From assembly GCA_029260135.1 (NCBI GenBank), contig JAJDDV010000177.1, positions 1 to 55,498 on the forward strand: a DNA stretch of 55,498 bases. Direction: 5' to 3'. The notes below the pieces were generated by a model. The model made no database searches. It was given only the letters and a program-made list of their open reading frames with translations, and was not told where the DNA came from. Within the stretch, counting starts at the first letter, position 1. Each line of letters begins with the position of its first letter. The DNA is from Phycisphaerae bacterium. GTDB taxonomy: Bacteria; Planctomycetota; Phycisphaerae; UBA1845. A program made the position numbers and the translations under genes. Positions 27,309-36,232 of the stretch are shown here, piece after piece.

Positions 27309-28619
27309 ATGAGACGACAGATTGTTCACGCCGCCGCCGGAAGTCTTCGCTACGAAATCCGCGAGATTATCGGCTTCGCTCATCGCGTCGAGTCGTTCGG
27401 GCAGACGATGACCTGGGAGAACATCGGAGACCCACTCCAAAAGGGCGATAGGCCCCCGGACTGGATTCGAGACATCATTCACGAGCTGGTCGATCGGCCC
27501 GAATCGTGGGCCTACTGCCACTCCGCCGGGATCCCCCAAACAAGGGAATTCCTCGCGGACCAGGCCTGCAGCCGCCCAAGCGGCGTCCGACTCACGCCGG
27601 ACGACATCGTCTTCTTCAACGGCGTCGGCGATGCCGTCGCAACGGTCTACGGCTACCTGCCCCGCGAAGCTCGGATCATCGGCCCCTCACCGGCCTACAG
27701 CACGCACTCGTCCGCCGAAGCCGCCCACTCCGGGTACCAGCACCTGACGTATCATCTGGACCCCGCCAACGGTTGGCTTCCGGACATCGACGAGATTCGC
27801 AACAAGTGTCGATACAACGACTCGATCGCAGGCATCCTGCTGCTCTCCCCCGACAACCCCACCGGCGCCGTCTATCCCCGACCGTTGCTCGAAGAGATCG
27901 CCGACATCGCCCACGAGTGTGGCCTGTTCCTCATCGCCGACGAAATCTACGCCCACATCGTCTACAACGGGTGTTCACACCTTCACATGAGCGAGTGGAT
28001 CGGCGACGTGCCCGGCATCGCCATGCGCGGGATCAGCAAGGAATACCCCTGGCCCGGTTCGCGCTGCGGCTGGATCGAGCTCCTCAATCGCGACAAAGAC
28101 GATCTGTTTGATCAGTATGTAGAGAGTCTACTGGCAGCCAAGCGCCTCGAGGTGTCGTCCACCACGCTCCCGCAGCTGTCCATTCCGTTGGTCTACGCCG
28201 ACCCACGTTATGACGAACATCTTTCCAGCCGCGAGGCAATGTTCGCCGCGCGTGCGGCCGAGGCTACGCAGATGCTGGGGGCATCCCCGGCCGTGAGCGT
28301 GAACACGCCCGGCGGCGCATTTTACGTCACCGTGTTGTTCGAACCGGGCGTGCTGAACGAACACCAATCGCTGACGATCGCAAGCAACGATCTGAAGGCC
28401 TGCGTTGAAGAGCAGGTGCGCGGCGTGACGCTGGACAAGCGATTCGTCTACTACCTGATGGCCTCAACGGGAATCGTGGTCGTGCCCTTGACCGGATTCC
28501 ACTCGCAGCTACTGGGTCTCCGCGTGACAATCCTCGAAACAGACAACACCAAGCGAAGACAAATCTTCGAAACGATCCGCACATCAATCGACACCTACGT
28601 CGCCTCCGCTGGGCGCTAG
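27309..28619 (+). CDS. class I/II pyridoxal-phosphate aminotransferase
   Basis: 436 residues of fold-type I aminotransferase: LLLSPDNPTGAVYPR (the NPTG motif), LIADEIYAHIVY (the PLP-contacting Asp and Tyr) and GISKEYPWPGSRCGWIE with the Schiff-base Lys. The C-terminal Arg motif is in QLLGLRVTIL. The chain is longer than aspartate aminotransferase because of extra N- and C-terminal segments. Substrate is uncertain; amino acids such as Ala, Asp or aromatic residues are all possible. The gene stands alone, with repeats downstream. Its codons favour C endings. Confidence 0.8.
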   Translation: MRRQIVHAAAGSLRYEIREIIGFAHRVESFGQTMTWENIGDPLQKGDRPPDWIRDIIHELVDRPESWAYCHSAGIPQTREFLADQACSRPSGVRLTPDDIVFFNGVGDAVATVYGYLPREARIIGPSPAYSTHSSAEAAHSGYQHLTYHLDPANGWLPDIDEIRNKCRYNDSIAGILLLSPDNPTGAVYPRPLLEEIADIAHECGLFLIADEIYAHIVYNGCSHLHMSEWIGDVPGIAMRGISKEYPWPGSRCGWIELLNRDKDDLFDQYVESLLAAKRLEVSSTTLPQLSIPLVYADPRYDEHLSSREAMFAARAAEATQMLGASPAVSVNTPGGAFYVTVLFEPGVLNEHQSLTIASNDLKACVEEQVRGVTLDKRFVYYLMASTGIVVVPLTGFHSQLLGLRVTILETDNTKRRQIFETIRTSIDTYVASAGR

Positions 28620-28659
28620 GGTCCACTGCCTACCTGCTTCTTCTCGACGATCCCCAGGG

Positions 28660-28930
28660 GCGGCCCGCGCATGCTCTGTTGCACCGGTATCCAACCGCCC
28701 TGGGTGCCATGCCCAAGCCGAAGGCGCGGGCATGCCCGGTGAACAAGATGTACTTCGATGCATCTGTGCAGCGCGGGTGCCCCATCCTTTGCCGAAGGCA
28801 CAGGGTGGGGAAAGGACACGATGTCAATGCCGGGGTGCCCCACCTCGTTAGCGAAGCGCTGACCCGGGGGGCTCGATGATCGCGACGGGTGGCTTAGCCG
28901 GGTGCCCCATTCTTGTGCAGCAAGGGTGGG
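28660..28930. repeat. cluster of palindromic repeats
   Basis: The spacer holds GCCATGCCCAAGCCGAAGGCGCGGGCATG (28708-28736), GTGCCCCATCCTTTGCCGAAGG with CAGGGTGGGG (28775-28808), CCCACCTCGTTAGCGAAGCG (28838-28866), and GTGCCCCATTCTTGTGCAGC followed by AAGGGTGGGG (28898-28930). All share CGAAG- or GCAGC-type tips with the repeats at 10.3-11 kb. Confidence 0.6.
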
Positions 28931-29407
28931 GGACGGAGCTGTGCATCCCCCAGCCAGCGGCGCTCACCCCATAACACCGCCCAACCGATCACGCACGACG
29001 TTCTTTGTTCAGGAGCCGATCACCCAATGCCCGGATCACCGACAGACCATCAACAAGCTCACTTGCCCCCCAGCCCATCCACCGCCGAACGTCACGGCCT
29101 CTGCAGCCTGCGCCTATGTCCCTTCGTCCCTATGTCCCTTCCTCTCCCCAACGTCGAACGACTCCGCGCCACAAATGCCACACAGTGACACCTCGATGAG
29201 AAAACGTATATGCGAAACGAACCCAATGACGCCCGATAATACAATCGTATCGGTCGCCGTGTGGACCCACCACGTCCCCTATGTCTTTCCCAATCGCGGA
29301 TTCGCCGTAATATCGGACCCTCGGAATTGCACTCTAAGGTGCCACGATGTGGCACCAAGACGTGCGGATGCCCGCTATTGCGCAGCAAGCATGGTCGTCC
29401 GGCTCCC
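28931..29407. other. intergenic stretch between converging genes
   Basis: There is a low-complexity run with ATGTCCCTTC twice (about 29114-29140) and one more weak repeat copy (29366-29392). No gene is supported. Confidence 0.4.
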
Positions 29408-32329
29408 TCAGGCGCCAACCGTCGACGGCTTGAGGCTGCTGGAAGATGCCTCCCCCTTCTCCCTCAGCGCCTTCAAGATCTTCTCCGGTGTGATGGGGAG
29501 GTCCTTGATCCATACGCCCGTCGCGTTGGCGATCGCGTGAGCCACAGCCCCGAGCACCGGAAGCGTGCTGCCCTCGCCGATCTCCTTGGCGCCGAAGGGG
29601 CCTCGCGGTTCATACGAATCGACCAGGCCGCTGAAGATCTCGGGTGCGTCCTTGATCGACATCATCAGATACCCGTGCAGGTTGGGGTTGAGAATGCGAC
29701 CCTTCTCGTCGAACTGCACGTCTTCGAGAATCGTCTCGCTCGCACCCATCACGACCGCACCTTCCACCTGGCCATGCACCGACTGCGGGTTGATCGCCGT
29801 ACCGCAGTCGTGATAGTCGGTGAACTCGTCGATCTTGACCTTGCCGGTTTCCATGTCGACGGAGACTTCGCACACCGCCGTACCGAAGGAATACGCCGGA
29901 CTGGTTCCGACCGTCGAGCCCTTGTAGTCGCCGCCCAAACCATCCGGCGGCTTGTAGCAGCCGGTGCCCACGAGCGGACCGTTGTCGTTGAAATATTTTC
30001 GGGCGACTTCCTCCCACTCGATCGATTCACCGGACGATCGGTCCCACATCTTCGCGTCGCGCGCTTCGATGTTAGCTTCGTTGGAGTCGAGCAGCTTGGC
30101 GGCGTAGGGCTTCATCTTCTCGACGACGGCCTCTCCCGCTCGCGAAACCGCATGCCCGGCCATCAGCGTGACGCGAGAGGAATAAGCGCCGAGGTCGAGC
30201 GGCGAGATGTCGCTGTCTTGGCTTCGCATTCGCATCCGCGTTGTGGGAATCCCGAGCGACTCGGCGCACATCTGCACGAGAACGGTGTCGCTGCCCTGTC
30301 CGATCTCGGCCGCACCGATCATCAGCACGCCGGCCATTCCGTCTTCGCTGATTTTCACGATCGCATTGGCGTGCGGGAAGATCGACCGTTTTTGGAAGTG
30401 CTCGCGTGGTTTCTCGTGCGAGAGTTGGACCTGGCCCCGATAGATGCAGTATCCCGCGCCGGAGACAAACCCGCCGCACCCGACGCCGATGCCCTTGCCT
30501 TCGGGCAGCTTGCCGTACTTCTCGTCCCAGACCGACTTCTCGCAGGTGGCTTCGAGCGTGGCGAGGAACTCGCAACTGCCGACGTCCATCTCGTTGACCG
30601 TCATGGTGTTGGGCGTCATGGCGTTTCGTCGGCGGATTTCGATCGGATCGATGCCCAGGTCGTCGGCGATCATACTGAGCAAGCACTCGAACGCGAACCG
30701 CGGCTGGGGTACGCCGTGCCCGCGCATGGCGCCGCACGCCGGCTTATTCGTCATCATCCGATAGCCGTCGTACTTGTAGTTCGGAATGTGATAGAGCGTG
30801 GGGACGACGCTGCCGGCGTAGTAGGCCGTCGCGACGCCGAAGGAGGAGTAGGCCCCGCCGTCGAGGTAGATCTCGCTCTTGAAGGCGGTGATCTTCCCTT
30901 CGGAATCGACGCCGAGCTTGAAGTTCATGTGTTGCTTGTGGCGACCCCGACCGTGATGGAACATCTCCTCGCGGGAGTAGACCATCTTGACCGGGCGTCC
31001 CGTCATCTTACTGAACAGCGTCGCACAGAGGTCGAGCGGGGTGGTTTCGGCCTTGCCGCCGAATCCGCCGCCGACCACGGGTCGGATGACGCGAATCTTG
31101 CCGAGCGGAATGTGCAGCACGTGGGCCATCATGTATTGCACGTAGTGAGGCACCTGCGTGGAGGTATAGAGCACGAGCGTTCCGTCCGGGTCCCACGTGG
31201 CGATCGACGCGTGCGGTTCGAGCGGGCACTGATAAATGTGGTTTCCGGTAAACGTCTCCTCGCGAACATGGTGAGACTCGGCGAAGCCTTTGTCGACGTC
31301 GCCGAAGCTGTGATCGACGTGCGTGTTGACGTTGTTCTTGTATCGTTCGTGAAGCTGCGGCGCGCCGTCCTTCATGCCCTCGATCGGATCGAGCACGGGT
31401 GGAAGCTCTTCGTACTCCACCTCGATGAGTGCGAGCGCTTTGTCGGCTGTCTTCTCGTCGACCGCCACGACGGCTGCGACTTCGTCGCCCACATGGCGGA
31501 CTTTATCTTTGGCGAGGATGTACTCGTCGTATCGCGCGGGCGACACGCCGTACATCGTGTCGGTCACGTCCGCACCGGTGAGGACAGCCAGCACGCCCTC
31601 GAGCGCCTTGGCTTTGGAGACGTCGATCCGCTTGATGCGGCCATGCGCGATCGGCGAACCGAGAATGCGCCCGTGGATCATGTTCGGCAGGGAGATGTCG
31701 GCCGTGTAGGTGGCGCGTCCGGTGACTTTGTCGACGGCGTCGACGCGCGGGATCGAGACGCCGACGCTGCTGAATTGGGATCCCTGACCCGAATCCTGAG
31801 CCGCGGGCTTCAGCCCGCGCGGACTTTCCGTCTCCGTCTGACCCCTCCCCGCGCACGTTCCATCGTCGCGATAGTTCTCGCAGCGATCCATCGCGCGCAG
31901 GATTCCACTGTATCCGGTGCATCGACAGAGATTCCCCGCGAGGGCGTCTTTGACTTCGTCAGTTGTTGGCTTGGCGTTCTCATTGAGCAGGGCGGTGGCC
32001 GACATGATCATGCCTGGCGTGCAATACCCGCACTGGATTCCGCCCTCGTGAACGAACGCTTTCTGAACGGGTGTCAGTTTTCCGCTTTGGGCGACGCCTT
32101 CGATCGTCGTGATCGCTTTCCCTTCGGCGCCGATCGCCAGCATGAGGCAACTGTTCATCGGCTCGCCGTCGATGAGCACCGTGCAGGCGCCGCAGTCGCC
32201 GAGGTTGCACCCCTTCTTCGTGCCGGTGAGCTGCAGTTTGTCGCGCAGTACATCGAGAAGCGTCTCGCCGGGGTCGACCGCCACGCTGTGATACTCGCCG
32301 TTGATCGTCAATGTGCAGGCTCGTTTCAC
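29408..32329 (-). CDS. fused Fe-S/molybdopterin subunit, probable 4-hydroxybenzoyl-CoA reductase
   Basis: 973 residues joining two subunits that are normally separate. Residues 1-155 are a two-[2Fe-2S] protein (Cys41, 46, 49, 61 and Cys100, 103, 135, 137). Residues 190-973 are a molybdenum-cofactor subunit with GGGFGGK, AMRGHGVPQPRFAFE and the active Glu in GAKEIGEGS. The xanthine dehydrogenase family includes 4-hydroxybenzoyl-CoA reductase, which removes the para-hydroxyl to give benzoyl-CoA. That substrate is inferred from the divergent benzoyl-CoA operon. The GTG start overlaps the FAD-subunit stop (GTGA) after AAAGGAGG. The linker is encoded partly by a palindromic repeat. Other aromatic or N-heterocyclic hydroxylases remain possible. 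Confidence 0.7.
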   Translation of the reverse strand: MKRACTLTINGEYHSVAVDPGETLLDVLRDKLQLTGTKKGCNLGDCGACTVLIDGEPMNSCLMLAIGAEGKAITTIEGVAQSGKLTPVQKAFVHEGGIQCGYCTPGMIMSATALLNENAKPTTDEVKDALAGNLCRCTGYSGILRAMDRCENYRDDGTCAGRGQTETESPRGLKPAAQDSGQGSQFSSVGVSIPRVDAVDKVTGRATYTADISLPNMIHGRILGSPIAHGRIKRIDVSKAKALEGVLAVLTGADVTDTMYGVSPARYDEYILAKDKVRHVGDEVAAVVAVDEKTADKALALIEVEYEELPPVLDPIEGMKDGAPQLHERYKNNVNTHVDHSFGDVDKGFAESHHVREETFTGNHIYQCPLEPHASIATWDPDGTLVLYTSTQVPHYVQYMMAHVLHIPLGKIRVIRPVVGGGFGGKAETTPLDLCATLFSKMTGRPVKMVYSREEMFHHGRGRHKQHMNFKLGVDSEGKITAFKSEIYLDGGAYSSFGVATAYYAGSVVPTLYHIPNYKYDGYRMMTNKPACGAMRGHGVPQPRFAFECLLSMIADDLGIDPIEIRRRNAMTPNTMTVNEMDVGSCEFLATLEATCEKSVWDEKYGKLPEGKGIGVGCGGFVSGAGYCIYRGQVQLSHEKPREHFQKRSIFPHANAIVKISEDGMAGVLMIGAAEIGQGSDTVLVQMCAESLGIPTTRMRMRSQDSDISPLDLGAYSSRVTLMAGHAVSRAGEAVVEKMKPYAAKLLDSNEANIEARDAKMWDRSSGESIEWEEVARKYFNDNGPLVGTGCYKPPDGLGGDYKGSTVGTSPAYSFGTAVCEVSVDMETGKVKIDEFTDYHDCGTAINPQSVHGQVEGAVVMGASETILEDVQFDEKGRILNPNLHGYLMMSIKDAPEIFSGLVDSYEPRGPFGAKEIGEGSTLPVLGAVAHAIANATGVWIKDLPITPEKILKALREKGEASSSSLKPSTVGA
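31802..31819. repeat. palindromic repeat inside the coding linker of the fused reductase
   Basis: CGCGGGC-TTCA-GCCCGCG is an intergenic-type hairpin lying in frame and encoding about residues 171-176 (RGLKPA) between the Fe-S and molybdenum domains. Confidence 0.65.
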
Positions 32330-33207
32330 GACGTCGCCTCCTTTGCTCGCTGCGTCGCTGTGGCAAGAGCCCGACGCGTTAACACGCCCACTACCTCACG
32401 TCGATACCCCTCCGTTCCGCGGATGTCGGAGATCGGCTGCGAGGCCTCCATGGTCGCATCGGCCGCTCGGACAAAGGCATCGTCGCCGACCTTCTGCCCG
32501 ATCAAGACCTTTGCGGCTGAATCGACCAGCTTGGGTGTCGGCGCAACTGCGCTGAGGGAAATTCTTGCCTCGAGGATCGTCTCATCCGAATCAAGCCACA
32601 ACGAAGCGGCTACACCTGCGACGGCGCAGGCGTTGGCTTCCCGCAGTGCGAAGCGTGCATAGGCTGCACCGAACCGTCCGGTTTGAAGCGGCACGATGAT
32701 GGTCGTCAGCACTTCGTCGGGCTTGCGGTCCGATTGGCGCGGGCCGTGAAAGTAGTCTTCCAGTGGAAGGGTTCGCTCGCCGCCGGGTGACCAGAGAATG
32801 AGCGACGCCTTCATCACGGTCAGAATGGGCGGCATGTCAGCCGACGGAATGGCGCTGGCGATGTTGCCGCCGACGGTTGCCATGTTCCGGACTTGCGTGG
32901 CGGCCATACCGCTCGTGGCGTCGAGGATGGCGGGGAACTTTTTCCGAACGACCTCGCACCTCGCCAATTGATTCGGCGTCGTCAGGGCGCCGATGCGCAG
33001 GCCTGATTTGTCCAACGTGATGCCCGTCAGCCCGTCGACCCGGTTGATCGAGATCAGATGGCCGACGGATACGCGTTCTGCTTTCAGGTCGACCAGAAGA
33101 TCGGTTCCTCCGGCCAGAAGGCGCGCGTCCGTTCCGTGTTCCCTAAGAAGCGTCGACGCGTGCTGAAGGTCGTCCGCTTCGTGTACTTCAATATCGGGTA
33201 TGTTCAC
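32326..33207 (-). CDS. FAD-binding subunit of xanthine dehydrogenase-family reductase
   Basis: 293 residues of the CoxM/HcrB type: LLAGGTDLLVDLKAE and ATVGGNIASAIPSADMPP bind FAD, and the C-terminal half is the usual alpha/beta dehydrogenase domain. It passes electrons between the Fe-S clusters and an external carrier. In 4-hydroxybenzoyl-CoA reductase of Thauera this subunit has an inserted loop with an extra [4Fe-4S] cluster. Here the matching region (about 105-150) contains no Cys, so that cluster is missing. The gene starts 14 bases after the TetR stop and overlaps the next gene by 4 bases. Confidence 0.8.
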   Translation of the reverse strand: MNIPDIEVHEADDLQHASTLLREHGTDARLLAGGTDLLVDLKAERVSVGHLISINRVDGLTGITLDKSGLRIGALTTPNQLARCEVVRKKFPAILDATSGMAATQVRNMATVGGNIASAIPSADMPPILTVMKASLILWSPGGERTLPLEDYFHGPRQSDRKPDEVLTTIIVPLQTGRFGAAYARFALREANACAVAGVAASLWLDSDETILEARISLSAVAPTPKLVDSAAKVLIGQKVGDDAFVRAADATMEASQPISDIRGTEGYRREVVGVLTRRALATATQRAKEATS

Positions 33208-33221
33208 CCTGCTTGACTCCT

Positions 33222-33968
33222 CTACGAAGACTTGCTGGTTTCGGTGTCCGGCGCTCGAGTTCCGTTACCCTCTCCGATGTCTTGCCCCAGGCAGGGATGG
33301 AGAACGCCATTGAGAAACTGCTCGGCGATTTGGTGGGCGAGCGCGGTCGGTGATCGATCTCGTCTGGGATCATACCACCGGTACAACCAGTTCAAGGTAC
33401 CGAACAGCGACATTGTGGCCGCGTGTCGATCCAGGCTGATCTGCGGCGCGTGTTCGTCGAGAATCCGATCGACGATGGCCCGGGTCAGGTCGTAGTACGC
33501 CCGGCGTACGCGACGGGTTTCCTCCTGCGCTGCCCCGCTGAGCGAGTCGAGTTCGTGCGAACAGGTTTTCAGCGCAGCCATGTTCGCCGCGAAGTAGTCG
33601 ACGTGACTGCGAACCATCGCGCGCAGTTGATCGATGGGTTGTTCTACGCCGTGTAGCTTCTCTCGCAGGCTGTTCAGTAGGGCTGTAAACGCCCTGAACT
33701 GAATGAGAAAGAGGATCTTCTCTTTGCCATCGAAGTAATGGTAGAGCCCGGCGAGGCTGACGCCGGCCGCTTTCGCGACCGAACGCATCGACGCCTTCTC
33801 GTAGCCCACTTGCGCGAAAACCTCCGTCGCGGCTGCCAGGATCTTGTTGTGCCGTTCGTCGTAACTTTCGCGGGCGCCTGAATCTGCGCGCACACTGGGG
33901 GCGGGCGTACGATCGGACTCGAACAACTGATCTGGTCTTCTGGATATCACGCTTCTACTGACCCGCAT
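33222..33968 (-). CDS. TetR/AcrR family transcriptional regulator
   Basis: 248 residues. The TetR helix-turn-helix lies at about 38-85: KILAAATEVFAQVGYEKASM, then SVAKAAGVSLAGLYHYFDGK. The ligand-binding C-terminal domain is mostly helical (HELDSLSGAAQEETRRVRRA). TetR proteins of CoA-ester pathways usually repress and respond to an acyl-CoA; here an aromatic CoA ester is a reasonable guess. It heads the minus-strand reductase operon and faces the plus-strand benzoyl-CoA operon across 250 bases of palindromic DNA. Confidence 0.88.
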   Translation of the reverse strand: MRVSRSVISRRPDQLFESDRTPAPSVRADSGARESYDERHNKILAAATEVFAQVGYEKASMRSVAKAAGVSLAGLYHYFDGKEKILFLIQFRAFTALLNSLREKLHGVEQPIDQLRAMVRSHVDYFAANMAALKTCSHELDSLSGAAQEETRRVRRAYYDLTRAIVDRILDEHAPQISLDRHAATMSLFGTLNWLYRWYDPRRDRSPTALAHQIAEQFLNGVLHPCLGQDIGEGNGTRAPDTETSKSS

Positions 33969-33992
33969 TTCCGGACAGACGTTCGTAAGTCT

Positions 33993-34021
33993 AGTATGGC
34001 GGACATTTCGGGGGCTGTCAA
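33993..34021 (-). promoter_or_regulatory. predicted promoter of the TetR-reductase operon
   Basis: On the minus strand TTGACA (34016-34021), a 17-base spacer and CATACT (33993-33998) are followed by AGACT. The leader to the TetR start would be about 18 bases. Its boxes and surrounding bases nearly duplicate the opposing promoter at 34046-34073. Confidence 0.55.
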
Positions 34022-34045
34022 GGATCGAACACCAGTAACAGGCCT

Positions 34046-34073
34046 TGACAGCAGTGATATGCGCGCCATACTA
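34046..34073 (+). promoter_or_regulatory. predicted promoter of the benzoyl-CoA operon
   Basis: TTGACA (34046-34051), a 16-base spacer and CATACT (34068-34073) are followed by AGGACT. The -35 boxes of this and the opposing promoter sit in a perfect 10-bp inverted repeat (GCTGTCAAGG at 34014-34023, CCTTGACAGC at 34043-34052), and the -10 boxes in another (CTAGTATGGCG / CGCCATACTAG). Confidence 0.55.
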
Positions 34074-34136
34074 GGACTCTGCGACTCGCCGGGGGTCTAT
34101 GCCGACTGGCGACGTCGATAACGGAGGCAGACTATA

Positions 34137-34154
34137 AACGAACGAGCGTTCGTT
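34137..34154. promoter_or_regulatory. probable TetR operator
   Basis: AACGAACG-AG-CGTTCGTT is an 18-base palindrome with perfect 8-bp arms, the classic size and symmetry of TetR-family operators. It lies in the leader between the plus promoter and oah. A half-site (ACGTTCGT) lies near the TetR start at about 33979-33986. Confidence 0.55.
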
Positions 34155-34218
34155 CGCATAATCGGCCGTCGGCGTGCTTCGCCTGCGTGAGGTGCGTCGG
34201 TCTCTGGAGTGATGCACC

Positions 34219-35355
34219 ATGAGCATGTTCCCCCAGCAAAGCCCTTCGTCCTTCAACTTCAAGGAGGTTCAGTACGAGAAGAACGAATGGGTGGCGCGTG
34301 TCACGATCAACCGCCCGCACAACTTCAATGCGTATAGCACGCCCGCCTTGCAGGAGTTGGCGGCGGCGTTTCAAGACGCATCGTGGGACGACAGCATCGC
34401 TGTTGTCGTGTTTACGAGCGCGGGCCACCAGTCCTTCTGTACCGGCGGCGACGTCAAGGAATACCAGCAGAGCTACACGCAGAAGCCACGCGACTATTGG
34501 AAGTACATGTCGTGCTTCAAGGCGTACATCGAATCGATCACGAACTGCGCCAAGCCGGTCATCGCCCGTCTCAACGGCATGGCGGTCGGCGGTGGAAACG
34601 AAAGCCAGCTTGCGTGTGATCTGAGCGTGATGGGTGAACACGCCTTTATCGCCCAGGTCGGGACCAACGTCGGTTCCGTCGCGTGCGGCGGCTCGACGCA
34701 GTGGCTTCCGTTGCACGTGGGTGACCGCAAGGCGCGCGGTATCCTCTTTCTGAACCAGAGGTACGCGGCGTTCACTTCGCTTTCGATGGGACTGGTCAAT
34801 GCCGTCGTGCCCACTGTGAAAGGTCCCGACGGTTCGTTTATCACCGCATTTACTGATGATCGCACCTACCTGGCTGACTGGAACACCGATCCGTGGGATC
34901 AGCCGTTCGAGCGGCGCGCTTCCGCGGGAGACATCAAGAAGGCGCTCAAGGGCAAGGACGGCTACAGCGTTGACCTGTCCCGGGTCGACGAGTTGCTCGC
35001 GGACTTGTGCAACCAGATCGTGAACAAGTTCTTCGAGTGTACGCGCTACACCAAAGCCCAGGTCAACTTCTGGAAAGACGCCGCATGGCATGGAACGGTC
35101 GGACACGCCCGCGAATGGCTGGCGTTGCACTACACCAGTCTTGAACCCTACGAGGGCATGACTGCCTTCGTCGAGAAACGTAAGGCCGATTACGTCGGTG
35201 TACGTCGCCGGGCCGCCGACCCGAACGGGTCGAGCGAGTTCCTCTGGGGCCCTTACGCCAAGACGTGCGAAAAGTGCGGTGCCAAGGGCATTCCGTCGCA
35301 TTTCGACCATTGCGGCAAGTGCGGTGCGGCGTTGCCGGCCGTCGCCGCTAAGTAA
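34219..35355 (+). CDS. oah: 6-oxocyclohex-1-ene-1-carbonyl-CoA hydrolase (ring opening)
   Basis: 378 residues, the usual size of Oah/BamA, a crotonase-fold enzyme that hydrates and cleaves 6-oxocyclohex-1-ene-1-carbonyl-CoA to 3-hydroxypimelyl-CoA. Visible signatures are SFCTGGDVKEYQQSYTQKPR, the oxyanion loop NGMAVGGGNESQLACDLSV and CGGSTQWLPLHVG. A C-terminal zinc-ribbon-like pair CEKCGAKG / CGKCGA follows. This enzyme is the standard marker for anaerobic aromatic degradation. GGAG lies about 10 bases before the ATG. It is the first gene of the plus-strand operon, about 140 bases behind the predicted start site and just after the TetR palindrome. Confidence 0.92.
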   Translation: MSMFPQQSPSSFNFKEVQYEKNEWVARVTINRPHNFNAYSTPALQELAAAFQDASWDDSIAVVVFTSAGHQSFCTGGDVKEYQQSYTQKPRDYWKYMSCFKAYIESITNCAKPVIARLNGMAVGGGNESQLACDLSVMGEHAFIAQVGTNVGSVACGGSTQWLPLHVGDRKARGILFLNQRYAAFTSLSMGLVNAVVPTVKGPDGSFITAFTDDRTYLADWNTDPWDQPFERRASAGDIKKALKGKDGYSVDLSRVDELLADLCNQIVNKFFECTRYTKAQVNFWKDAAWHGTVGHAREWLALHYTSLEPYEGMTAFVEKRKADYVGVRRRAADPNGSSEFLWGPYAKTCEKCGAKGIPSHFDHCGKCGAALPAVAAK

Positions 35356-35429
35356 CGCAAGTGCAGCAATGCACCGAAGCGCGGACCTCATAGACGATTT
35401 TGAGAGCTAGCCGAAAGACGGGTGACAGC

Positions 35430-36176
35430 ATGATGGCATTGGAAGGCAAGAGGGCGATCGTAACGGGAGGTAGTCTCGGCATCGGGGCGTCGATCGCTCG
35501 TGAGTTGGCCAGGCAAGGTGCCAACGTCGCATTGAATTACCGCAAACACGACGCCGAGGCGAAGGCGGTCGTCGCCGAAATGGAGGCCATGGGGCGGAAA
35601 GGTCTCGCGGTCCAGGCCGACGTCGCCAGCTTCGCCGACGCACAGAGCATGGTCGAAAAGGTGAGAGAGGCGTTCGGAGGCCTCGACATCCTGGTCAATA
35701 ACGCCGGCATCAACCGCGACGGCGTCATCTGGAAGATGACCGAGGAGCAGTGGGACCAGGTGATCGACACCAACCTCAAGGGCTATTTCAACTACGTTCG
35801 CGCCGCCGTCGGCGTCTTCAAAGAGCAAAAGGGTGGCAAGATCATCAACGTCACCTCGATCAACGGCCTGCGCGGCAAGTTCGGACAATCGAACTACTCC
35901 GCCTCCAAGGCTGGCATCATCGGATTCACCAAAGCGCTCGCGCGCGAATTGGGCCGCTCCAGCGTCAATGTCAACGCCGTGGCACCGGGTCTGATTGAAA
36001 CCGACATGATCAAGGACGCCCCCGATAGCGTGAAAGAGGCCGCCCTGGCCGAAATCGTCCTCGGACGACTCGGAACGCCCGACGAAGTCGCCTCCGTCGT
36101 GTCCTTCCTCTGCAGCGAAGCCGCCCGACACATCACCGGACAGGTGATCCAGGTCGACGGCGGACAGTACATCTAG
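35430..36176 (+). CDS. SDR-family oxidoreductase (FabG-like)
   Basis: 248 residues of classical short-chain dehydrogenase: cofactor motif TGGSLGIG, NNAG (NNAGINRDGV), and catalytic Ser-Tyr-Lys in VTSINGLRGKFGQSNYSASK. It ends in TGQVIQVDGGQYI as FabG proteins do. In this operon it may oxidise 3-hydroxypimelyl-CoA or another 3-hydroxyacyl-CoA, alongside the fused dehydrogenase at 46186. The start is one of two adjacent ATGs (35430, 35433); the upstream ribosome site is weak. It lies 75 bases after oah and 56 before the thiolase. Confidence 0.82.
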   Translation: MMALEGKRAIVTGGSLGIGASIARELARQGANVALNYRKHDAEAKAVVAEMEAMGRKGLAVQADVASFADAQSMVEKVREAFGGLDILVNNAGINRDGVIWKMTEEQWDQVIDTNLKGYFNYVRAAVGVFKEQKGGKIINVTSINGLRGKFGQSNYSASKAGIIGFTKALARELGRSSVNVNAVAPGLIETDMIKDAPDSVKEAALAEIVLGRLGTPDEVASVVSFLCSEAARHITGQVIQVDGGQYI

Positions 36177-36232
36177 ATGAATGACGAACGGCGAGCAGGT
36201 AACCGCTATGCTTGACTTGATGGGAGAAAACC

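Noticed and set aside
29261..32662. A very long plus-strand open frame opposite the fused molybdenum reductase
   Set aside because: It is the antisense shadow of a clearly conserved gene in GC-rich DNA; its translation is Arg/His/Val-rich and has no family motif.
34132..35391. Long minus-strand frame opposite oah
   Set aside because: Shadow frame; the plus strand encodes the ring hydrolase with all signatures.
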